Positions 30,336 to 36,945 of a stretch of 64,000 bases of DNA are shown piece after piece (position 1 is the stretch's first letter; the number at the start of each line of letters is the position of its first letter). Below the pieces are notes generated by a model. The model worked only from the letters and a program-made list of their open reading frames with translations, was not told the origin of the DNA and did not search any database. The stretch is from NCBI GenBank assembly GCA_963777905.1, contig CAVZSM010000034.1, positions 1 to 64,000 of the forward strand, given 5' to 3'. A program made the translations under genes and the position numbers. The stretch comes from Trebonia sp963777905 (GTDB lineage: Bacteria > Actinomycetota > Actinomycetes > Streptosporangiales > Streptosporangiaceae).

Positions 30336-31589
30336 GTGGTTAAGGAAGATCCGGGGCCACTGGCCAGCCGTGTATCCCGGTTGTGGAAAGCCGCGGACAG
30401 GAGCGGCGTCCCGCTGCGCACGATCGTCGTCGCGGTGCTCGTCGTCGCGTTCTTCTACCTGTCAGGGAAGCTGATCTACCGGCTGCGCAACATCGTCCTG
30501 CTGATGCTCGTCGCCGGGTTCGTCGCGCTGCTGCTGAACCCGCTCGTGCTCATCCTGCAGCGCTATGTGGTCCGCCGCCGCGGGTTCGCCGTCGGCATCG
30601 TCACCGTGTTCGCGCTGCTGGTGTTCTTCGGGCTCGCCTATATCTTCGGCTCCCCGCTGGTGAACGCGATCACGAGCCTCGCCAACAAGCTGCCGTCCTA
30701 CGTCGCGAGCGCGCAGAGCGGCCGGGGCTGGATCGGCCACCTGGCGACCAGGTACCACGTCCAGCACTGGGTATCGCAGAACGCGCCCAAGCTCGTCACC
30801 TACGCCCAGAACCTGACCAAGCCGGTGCTGTCAATCGGCTCGGCCGCGGCGTCGGTGCTGATCGAGCTGGTGACGATCTTCGTCCTCGTGCTGATGCTGC
30901 TGCTCGAAGGGCCGCGGCTGCGCCGCGCCGCCCTCGGCCTGATGTCACCGAAGTCGGCGGAAGAGGCCATCGAGCTCTCCGCCGAGATGAACCGCGCGGT
31001 CGTCGGCTACATGCTCGGTAACTTCCTGACGTCGATCATCTGCGGCCTGGTCGTGTTCGTCACGCTGATGATAGTCGGCGTGCCGTTCGCCGGGCTGTGG
31101 GCGCTGTGGGTTGCGCTCGTCGACTTCCTGCCGTTGATCGGCGGCGCCCTGGCGGGCATCCCCACGGTGCTGTTCGCCCTCACGCACTCCTTCACCGCCG
31201 GCCTCGTCACGCTGATCGTGTTCCTGATCTACACCCAGTTCGAGAACCACGTCCTGAATCCGGTCATCATGAGCAGGACGGTGCGCATCAGCCCGTTGCT
31301 CGTGCTGGTCTCGGTGCTGGTCGGCGCCTCGATCGGGTCGTGGATCGGCGGGATCTTCGGCGGCTTCGTCGCCGCGCTGCTCGCCATCCCGGCGGCCGGG
31401 GCGTTCCAGGTCATCGTCCGCGAAGCGTGGCGCCTGTCGGGCCCGCCGCTCCGCGACGTCCCCGACGCCGCCGGCACGGACAGCGATCCGGAGCCCATCG
31501 CCGGCACGGCGGCAGCCGAGGCAGAGGACGAGGCGGAAGACGAGGCCGCGACCGGATCCGAGACAATCTCCGCCAACCGGCGCGAGTGA
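30336..31589 (+). CDS. AI-2E-family (PerM-like) membrane transporter
   Basis: 417 aa starting at GTG 30336. About eight membrane helices are visible, including the N-terminal pair (TIVVAVLVVAFFYLSGKL; IVLLMLVAGFVALLLNPLVLIL). The family core is near residues 250-300: VGVPFAGLWALWVALVDFLPLIGGALAGIPTVLFALT, with the family's P-x-x-G-x region, and the conserved ending YTQFENHVLNPVIMSRTVRISPLLVLVSVLVGASIGSWIGGIFGGFVAALLAIPAAGAFQV. The tail from residue 360 is acidic and disordered. Members export autoinducer-2 or act as sodium/proton antiporters; the substrate here is unknown. Confidence 0.9.
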   Translation: MVKEDPGPLASRVSRLWKAADRSGVPLRTIVVAVLVVAFFYLSGKLIYRLRNIVLLMLVAGFVALLLNPLVLILQRYVVRRRGFAVGIVTVFALLVFFGLAYIFGSPLVNAITSLANKLPSYVASAQSGRGWIGHLATRYHVQHWVSQNAPKLVTYAQNLTKPVLSIGSAAASVLIELVTIFVLVLMLLLEGPRLRRAALGLMSPKSAEEAIELSAEMNRAVVGYMLGNFLTSIICGLVVFVTLMIVGVPFAGLWALWVALVDFLPLIGGALAGIPTVLFALTHSFTAGLVTLIVFLIYTQFENHVLNPVIMSRTVRISPLLVLVSVLVGASIGSWIGGIFGGFVAALLAIPAAGAFQVIVREAWRLSGPPLRDVPDAAGTDSDPEPIAGTAAAEAEDEAEDEAATGSETISANRRE

Positions 31590-31623
31590 CACCGCCGCCG
31601 GCGCGCCGGTGCCGGTACCGCGG

Positions 31624-32196
31624 TTACCAGCGGCCGAAGCGGATCATCTCACCGGAAGAACGTCGCCTCGACCTGAGGTCGCGCGGCGCGGGCTCCGCGT
31701 CGTAACCGATCGCGATCGCGCCGATGGGCTCGTACTCGTCAGGCACCCCGAACGCGGCGCGGAACTCCGGCACCGCCTCGGGAACGATCCCGAAGTACAC
31801 CGCGCCGAGCCCTTCATCCACCACGGTGAGCAGGATCAGCAGCGCGGCCATGCCGGTATCGATGTGCCAGAACGGTACCGGCCACCGCGCCTCGTCCCGG
31901 TCCGTCCAGCCCTTGTCGGGCTGCGCGTACCTGTCCAGGTAAACGCGCTTGGACGACATCGGCACGATGAGCAGCGGCGCGGTCTGCGCGGACGCCGAAA
32001 TCGCCTCGCTCGCCACGGCCCAGAACTTCGGCAGGTCGTCCCCGCTCAGCACGAGAAACGCCTGCCCCTGAGAGAACCCCGCCGACGGCCCGCGGACCGC
32101 GTTGCCGAGGATCCGGTCGACCGACGCCTGCGGTACCGGCTCGCTAGTGAACGTCCGCACCATGTGCCGGTGCCGCACCACGTCCTGGAACTCCAT
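31624..32196 (-). CDS. Nitroreductase-family FMN protein
   Basis: 190 aa from ATG 32196 (MEFQDVVRHRHMVRTFTSEPV), the canonical nitroreductase N-terminus; an upstream in-frame extension to 32256 lacks similarity. FMN-site features include RHRHMVRTF, NAVRGPSAGFSQGQAFLVL and the C-terminal GIVPEAVPEFRAAFGVPDEYEPIGAIAIGY. Such enzymes reduce nitro compounds, quinones or F420-linked substrates with NAD(P)H. It is divergent from the XdhC-like gene (24 bp apart). Confidence 0.88.
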   Translation of the reverse strand: MEFQDVVRHRHMVRTFTSEPVPQASVDRILGNAVRGPSAGFSQGQAFLVLSGDDLPKFWAVASEAISASAQTAPLLIVPMSSKRVYLDRYAQPDKGWTDRDEARWPVPFWHIDTGMAALLILLTVVDEGLGAVYFGIVPEAVPEFRAAFGVPDEYEPIGAIAIGYDAEPAPRDLRSRRRSSGEMIRFGRW

Positions 32197-32220
32197 AGTG
32201 GGCGACCCTATCCTGGCTGT

Positions 32221-32769
32221 ATGCCTGAAGAGACCGACCCTTGCGCGGTAGCGCACACCCCGGTTCCCGCCGCCGCCAGTTCGCCGGCCGTCAGCGGCGG
32301 CTTCCTCGCCCCGGACCGCAGCCTGATCGCGGTGTTCGCCTCGCCGGTCGCCGCGTTCCTGCTGCGCTACGCCTCCGACGCCGGGTTCCGCTGCCTGCTC
32401 GTCGAGCCGGACTCAGATCGCGCCGCCGGGGCGGCGATGACTGGCTTCGGCGTCCTTGGCACGGTGCCCGACGACATCGAGGGAGCGGACGTAGTGGTCA
32501 CCGACCACCACCGCGACGAACTAGGCGTGATGCTGCGCGACGCTCTCGCCACCAAGGCCCGCTGGATCGGCGTGCTCGGCAACCCGCATCACCCTGGCCC
32601 GCACATCGCGGCGCTCGAGGCCCTCGGCGTCTCGCCCGGCGACATCGCCAGGGTGCACCGCCCGATCGGGCTGAACATCGGCTCCCGCACCCCGCCGGAG
32701 ATCGCCATCTCCACGCTCGCGGGCCTGCTCGCCGACCACAACTCCCGCCCCGGCGGTTTCGACTTCTGA
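32221..32769 (+). CDS. XdhC-like Rossmann-domain protein
   Basis: 182 aa from ATG 32221. The sequence LIAVFASPVAAFLLRYASDAGFRCLLVEPD is a Rossmann nucleotide-binding segment. VVVTDHHRDELGVMLRDALATKARWIGVLGNPHHPGPHIAALEALGVSPGDIARVHRPIGLNIGSRTPPEIAISTLAGLLA matches the C-terminal domain of XdhC/CoxI molybdoenzyme chaperones. The N-terminal XdhC domain is missing, and the gene is 13 kb from the xdh operon, so it may serve another molybdenum hydroxylase or be a free-standing homologue. Confidence 0.82.
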   Translation: MPEETDPCAVAHTPVPAAASSPAVSGGFLAPDRSLIAVFASPVAAFLLRYASDAGFRCLLVEPDSDRAAGAAMTGFGVLGTVPDDIEGADVVVTDHHRDELGVMLRDALATKARWIGVLGNPHHPGPHIAALEALGVSPGDIARVHRPIGLNIGSRTPPEIAISTLAGLLADHNSRPGGFDF

Positions 32770-32800
32770 TTTCATCCGGAACGTACGCGGCCGACTCCGG

Positions 32801-33634
32801 TCAGCCCAGGATGATCCGCGGCTGCGGCGGCGCCGGGCCGCGGCGTTGCCATTCGCGGGGGTAACCGACCGAGACTTCCTCGAAGCGCACCCCGTCGTGC
32901 ACCGTGGTGCGCGGGATATGCAGATGTCCGTAGACGGTCGTGACTACGGAGAACGAGCGGTGCCACTCTGCCGTCAGCTCGGTCCCGCACCACGGCGCGT
33001 ACTCCGGGTGACGGAGGGCCGTGAGCGGGGCGCGCAGCAGCGGCCAGTGGCTGGCCAGCACCATCGGCCCGGTCACCGAGGCAAGCCGCGCAGCGGTCGC
33101 GGCGACCCGGTCGCGGCACCACGCCCCGACCGACGGGTACGGGTCGGGATGCAGCCGGTCCTCGTCGGCGGCGGCCACGCCGGCGGCCCGCGCCAGCGCG
33201 ACCGCCCGCGCCCGCGTAGCGGCCGCGCCATCGCCGGAAAGCGAGAACGAGTAGTCGTACAGCGTGAACAGCGGTGCGATCGTCACCGGCCCGGCTGAGC
33301 CCTGCCACACCGGAAACTCGTCCTCCGGGGTGAGCACGCCGAAGCGGCGGCACACCTGCAGCAGCGCCTCGTACCTGGCCACGCCGCGTACCGCCACCGG
33401 GTCGGCGGGCAGCGTCCACAGCTCGTGGTTGCCCGGCGTCCAGATCACCCGCGCGAACCGGTCGGCGAGCGTGGCGAGCACGTACCCGACGTCGGCGAAG
33501 ACCTCGCCGACGTCGCCGGCCACGATCAGCCAGTCGTCTGGGTGCTCAGGCCGCAGCGAGGCGGCGAACTCCCGGTTCTCCGGGTACCCGATGTGCAGGT
33601 CGCTGATCGCGAGCAGCCGTCCCGCCCTCGTCAA
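32801..33634 (-). CDS. Calcineurin-like metallophosphoesterase
   Basis: 277 aa. All five metal-site motifs of the family are present in order: ISDLHIGYP (about residue 10), VAGDVGE (about 38), PGNHELW (about 68), LASHWPLL (about 195) and YGHLHIP (about 238). A di-metal phosphomonoesterase or phosphodiesterase is expected; the substrate is unknown. The first codon is TTG at 33634, just after the stop of the upstream gene, so the start is uncertain. The gene appears to be the second of a short minus-strand run after the mycothiol-dependent enzyme. Confidence 0.9.
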   Translation of the reverse strand: MTRAGRLLAISDLHIGYPENREFAASLRPEHPDDWLIVAGDVGEVFADVGYVLATLADRFARVIWTPGNHELWTLPADPVAVRGVARYEALLQVCRRFGVLTPEDEFPVWQGSAGPVTIAPLFTLYDYSFSLSGDGAAATRARAVALARAAGVAAADEDRLHPDPYPSVGAWCRDRVAATAARLASVTGPMVLASHWPLLRAPLTALRHPEYAPWCGTELTAEWHRSFSVVTTVYGHLHIPRTTVHDGVRFEEVSVGYPREWQRRGPAPPQPRIILG

Positions 33635-33644
33635 CGGTCAGCCG

Positions 33645-34418
33645 TCACAGGGCCGTCTTCTCCTGCCACACCTCGAGCAGGGCCGGGTCGCCGAACACGG
33701 TCAGCCGTGGATCACTCCCCGGCACCCGCCCGTACGTGAACAGCAGCAGCTCAGCCACCGGACCGCGCACGGCCGTGGTCGCCTTCGCGTGCCCTCGCGA
33801 CCACTCCACCCCGCCGCCGTCCCCGGCGATCCGGATCAGCCACTCGCCATCCGCGTCCGTCGCGTGCAGGTGCAGCGACGCTCCGGCCGGCAGCGACCCC
33901 AGGTGCTCCGACGGCCGCCGCGCGGTCGGCAGGTTGGCCAGGAACTCCTCGATCCCGTCAGCGGCCACCACCGGGTCCACGTCAGGAACGAGGCCGGCGG
34001 CCAGTTCGACGTCCGCCCGGTGCACGGTCGTCTCATGCAGCATTCGCCGCGCCCACCAGCCGGACGACTGCGCCGGGCCCCACGCCCAGACTGGGGTATC
34101 GGGCCCCGCAGCGCGTAGCGCGGCGCCGAGCGGCGCCGCCCCGGCCGCGAGCCATGACGGGTAGCCGGCCTCGGAATCCGGCAGCCCCACATCCAGGTCA
34201 CGCTGCTCGATCCGCGCTGCGGCCCGGGTCGCCACGATCTCGGTGGCCCACCGGTGAATGATCCCGGTGTGCTTGACCAGCCGCGCGACCGTCCATCCCG
34301 GGCACGTCGGCACCACAGCGGACAGTCCGGCCCCGGACGCGACCGAAGCCATCCGCGCGATCTCCGCCTCGGCCCGCTCGCAGAACCATTCGTGATCAAG
34401 CGCGTCACCCACAGGCAC
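33645..34418 (-). CDS. Maleylpyruvate isomerase-family mycothiol-dependent enzyme
   Basis: This 257-aa protein has an N-terminal DinB-like helical bundle (EWFCERAEAEIARMASVA, CPGWTVARLVKHTGIIHRWATEIV, ARRMLHETTVHRADVELAAG) in which the three conserved histidines form the metal site. A C-terminal alpha/beta domain follows (GEWLIRIAGDGGGVEWSRGHAKATTAVRGPVAELLLFTYGRV). This is the two-domain architecture of actinobacterial maleylpyruvate isomerase-like enzymes, which use mycothiol. The reaction is not defined. It is 10 bp upstream of the metallophosphoesterase. Confidence 0.9.
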   Translation of the reverse strand: MPVGDALDHEWFCERAEAEIARMASVASGAGLSAVVPTCPGWTVARLVKHTGIIHRWATEIVATRAAARIEQRDLDVGLPDSEAGYPSWLAAGAAPLGAALRAAGPDTPVWAWGPAQSSGWWARRMLHETTVHRADVELAAGLVPDVDPVVAADGIEEFLANLPTARRPSEHLGSLPAGASLHLHATDADGEWLIRIAGDGGGVEWSRGHAKATTAVRGPVAELLLFTYGRVPGSDPRLTVFGDPALLEVWQEKTAL

Positions 34419-34444
34419 AGGCTACTCCCGCCGGTGCGGCTCGC

Positions 34445-34906
34445 TCAGCCGTAGAGGCGGGTGACGGACTCCAGCACGCACACCGGCTTGTCGCCGCCCT
34501 CCCGCTCGATCACCCCGCCGGCGACGAGCTGCAGCCCGCCCCTGAACTCCTCCACGTCCACGAGCGTCGCGGTGAGCCGGATCCTGGACCCGACCGGAAC
34601 AGGCGCGGGGAAACGCACCCTGTTCAGTCCGTAGTTGACGCCCATCTTCACGTCGGTGACCGTGAGGATCTGCGACCACATCGGTACGAACAGGGACAGC
34701 GTCAGGAACCCGTGCCCGATCGGCCCGCGGAACGGGGACTCGGCCTTCGCCCGCTCGACGTCCACGTGGATCCACTGGTGGTCGTCGGTGGCGTCGGCGA
34801 ACGTGTTCACCCGCTCCTGGGTGATCTCGAACCAGTCGCTGGTCCCGAGCTCCTTGCCCTTGAACGAGGGCAGTTCCGCGAGAGTGGTCGTGGTGGACGT
34901 GCTCAT
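34445..34906 (-). CDS. MaoC-family (R)-specific enoyl-CoA hydratase
   Basis: This 153-aa hot-dog-fold protein carries the hydratase-2 motif DATDDHQWIHVD...AKAESPFRGPIGHGFLTLSL, containing the catalytic Asp and His. Typical substrates are enoyl-CoA intermediates in fatty-acid or polyhydroxyalkanoate metabolism. Length and sequence match the single-domain actinobacterial MaoC dehydratases. It is 26 bp upstream of the mycothiol-dependent enzyme gene and probably heads that short transcript. Confidence 0.9.
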   Translation of the reverse strand: MSTSTTTTLAELPSFKGKELGTSDWFEITQERVNTFADATDDHQWIHVDVERAKAESPFRGPIGHGFLTLSLFVPMWSQILTVTDVKMGVNYGLNRVRFPAPVPVGSRIRLTATLVDVEEFRGGLQLVAGGVIEREGGDKPVCVLESVTRLYG

Positions 34907-35076
34907 CCGGTCATCTCCTTACCGTGTCGCGCGCATGGCCAGACGGTACGACAATTCATGACCAAGCGCGACCTTTCCGTACGGGGATCGACCGGAGGGA
35001 TACTCCGGATTGTGATCTAAGCCCGGAATGTGCTTCCTCTGACAGATGTTGGCGCGGATGGAAACCGGATTGCAGA

Positions 35077-36768
35077 ATGCGCGTGAGGCTGCCGGCCGGG
35101 GGCTTTCTCCGGCATAGGGGACTGATCCTCGCCGCGGCCGGCGGGGCCGTCGCCGAGGCTGGACTTCTCACGCTCATCGCCCCGGCCGCTCGTCCGGTCG
35201 CGCCGCAGGTCACCGCCCTTCCGGTGCTCGCCGCCTATCACGACCTGCGCTGGCTGTTCGCCGACAGCGGGTCCTGGCTCGGGTTCGCCGGCGTCACGCT
35301 GACCGTGCTGCTCGTCAGGGCGGCGGTGGACACCGCCCTGCTGCGGCTGGCCTGGCCGCGTGAGCTGCGCGCGCCAGGCCTGGGCCGCGCTTTCTGGTCC
35401 TGCATGGCGCTGACGGGGCTGGCCTGGGTGCTGCTCTCGCCGGCCGTGACGCTGGCGTTCGGCGCCGCGGTGCTGCCGTTTTCCTGGCCGTTCCTGGCCG
35501 CATTGCCGATCATGCTGGGCATCGCCGCCGTGCTGAGCCACGGCGGGGTGATCGTGGCCTGGTGGCGCCGGCTGCCGCCGCTGCGCTCCGTGCTCTGGCT
35601 GCTCGGCAGCTTCCTCGTGCTGTCGGCAAGCGCGGCGGTCATCGCGCACCTGGGCACCGCGGCGGCGCTCGGCGTCGCGGCCGTCACCGGCATGGTCAAC
35701 GCCCGCGTCTGGTACGGGCTAGCCGGAATAGCCGCCCGAGTGCACCCGCGCAGCCCGGCATCCGTGCCTGCCAAGGTGCTGTTCGGCCTGCCGTTCGCGC
35801 CGATCGTCGCGTTCATGACACTCGCCTTGGTGGTCGGCGTGGCCCGGATGATGTTCACCGGCGCGATCCAGCTGCCGATCAGCACCCCAAGCCCAGTGGC
35901 CGCGGCGAACACGCTCAGCGGCGGAACGGCCCACAGCGGGACGGCTGCCGTCACGGCCGCGCCCGCGACCGCCACGGCGGCCGCGGGCGCGGCGGTCCTG
36001 GTCGTCTCCGGCTGGGGCTCGTCCTGCTGCGACGCGGCCAACGGTCTGCGCGCGAAGATGCCGGGCGCGGACGTCCGCCAGTTCTCCTACGTCGGACTCG
36101 ACTCGAGGGACTTCCCGGTGCGCCACGGGCCGTCCGCCGACGACCTGCCGCTGCCTGTGCTCGGCGACCGGATCGCCGCCCAGCTCGAAGTGCTGCACAA
36201 CCAGACGCACCGCCCGGTGGACGTGGTCGCGGAAAGCGAGGGCACCCTCGGCGTCTACGCCATGCTCAGCCGCCACCCCGGCCTCCCGATCGGCTCCGTG
36301 GTGCTGCTCAGCCCGATCGTCGACCCAGGCCGGGTCAGCTACCCGTCGGGACCGGACGCCGCCTCCGTGTCCGAGGAAGCCCTCAACGCACTGAATCACC
36401 TGGCCGGCGAGATCTCACCGTACGGCCCGAGCGGCGCCCAGCACCTGCTCAACTCGGTCAGCGAGTTCGGCGCCAGGTACTTCGAGACGGTCGCCGACCA
36501 GTCCGGCAAGTCGCTGCGCTGGCTGGCGGTGGTCCCGCTCGCCGACGCCCTGACCCTTCCGGTCTGCAGCCTCCCGCCGGACGTGGTAGTCGTCCCGGCT
36601 TTCCACGGCGGCCTCCTCGGCGACGGCAGCGTCCTGCCCATGGTCAGCGCCTTCCTCGAAGGCCAGCAGGTCAGCGGCACCCCAGACATGCGCGAAGCCG
36701 CCGAGGTAATAACGGGCGCGGCGGCCGCCTGGCAAATGCCCGACACCCGCTCCGCCTGCCCCGGCTGA
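35077..36768 (+). CDS. Membrane-anchored alpha/beta hydrolase-like protein
   Basis: 563 aa from ATG 35077. The first 265 residues contain about seven hydrophobic segments (for example LRSVLWLLGSFLVLSASAAVIAHLG and FGLPFAPIVAFMTLALVVGVARM), followed by an Ala/Thr-rich linker. From about residue 310 a soluble alpha/beta-hydrolase-like domain begins (AVLVVSGWGSSCCDAANGL). The nucleophile elbow candidate is VVAESEGTLGVYAM (Ser within E-S-E-G), and VPAFHGGLLGDGS may carry the His. The protein looks like a membrane lipase or esterase acting outside, but the elbow departs from G-x-S-x-G. A 6-bp stem at 34992-35008 lies upstream. The gene ends just before the trp leader. Confidence 0.75.
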   Translation: MRVRLPAGGFLRHRGLILAAAGGAVAEAGLLTLIAPAARPVAPQVTALPVLAAYHDLRWLFADSGSWLGFAGVTLTVLLVRAAVDTALLRLAWPRELRAPGLGRAFWSCMALTGLAWVLLSPAVTLAFGAAVLPFSWPFLAALPIMLGIAAVLSHGGVIVAWWRRLPPLRSVLWLLGSFLVLSASAAVIAHLGTAAALGVAAVTGMVNARVWYGLAGIAARVHPRSPASVPAKVLFGLPFAPIVAFMTLALVVGVARMMFTGAIQLPISTPSPVAAANTLSGGTAHSGTAAVTAAPATATAAAGAAVLVVSGWGSSCCDAANGLRAKMPGADVRQFSYVGLDSRDFPVRHGPSADDLPLPVLGDRIAAQLEVLHNQTHRPVDVVAESEGTLGVYAMLSRHPGLPIGSVVLLSPIVDPGRVSYPSGPDAASVSEEALNALNHLAGEISPYGPSGAQHLLNSVSEFGARYFETVADQSGKSLRWLAVVPLADALTLPVCSLPPDVVVVPAFHGGLLGDGSVLPMVSAFLEGQQVSGTPDMREAAEVITGAAAAWQMPDTRSACPG

Positions 36769-36794
36769 CTGATAGGCCCGGTGACTGATAGGCT
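36765..36794 (+). promoter_or_regulatory. Candidate trp promoter
   Basis: CTGACT (36765-36770) and TAGGCT (36789-36794) are separated by 18 bp. Transcription would start within a few bases of the leader-peptide ATG at 36803, consistent with a leaderless trp leader mRNA. The -35 overlaps the stop codon of the preceding gene. A direct repeat of gactgatagg spans the region. Confidence 0.45.
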
Positions 36795-36802
36795 CTGCCG
36801 CG

Positions 36803-36844
36803 ATGAGAACTTTTGCTGACCTTCAGTGGTGGCGCCGCCCGTAG
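36803..36844 (+). CDS. trpL: trp leader peptide (attenuator)
   Basis: A 13-codon frame, MRTFADLQWWRRP then TAG, with tandem Trp codons TGG TGG at 36827-36832. It lies about 100 bp upstream of the anthranilate synthase gene and just before a terminator hairpin. Scarce charged tRNA-Trp would stall the ribosome on these codons, cover segment 1 of the RNA, and allow the antiterminator to form. The position, tandem Trp codons and alternative hairpins together make this a convincing leader peptide. Confidence 0.88.
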   Translation: MRTFADLQWWRRP

Positions 36845-36900
36845 GCGGTGTCCGTAGCTGAGTCTGAGCGACCGCCCGGAGATGGCGGTCGCTTTTCGTT
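36835..36900 (+). terminator. trp attenuator: alternative hairpins and intrinsic terminator
   Basis: Segment 1 CCGCC (36835-36839) pairs with segment 2 GGCGG (36844-36848). Segment 2 extended (GGCGGT, 36844-36849) can instead pair with segment 3 (ACCGCC, 36871-36876). Segment 3 within AGCGACCGCC (36867-36876) forms a perfect 10-bp terminator stem with GGCGGTCGCT (36884-36893), followed by TTTTCGTTT. The same GGCGGT word is used by segments 2 and 4, the hallmark of attenuation. The structure predicts read-through when Trp-tRNA is limiting. Confidence 0.88.
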
Positions 36901-36945
36901 TCTCCCGCCGGATGCCGGGCCATACCTGACATGGAGAGGCCCACG

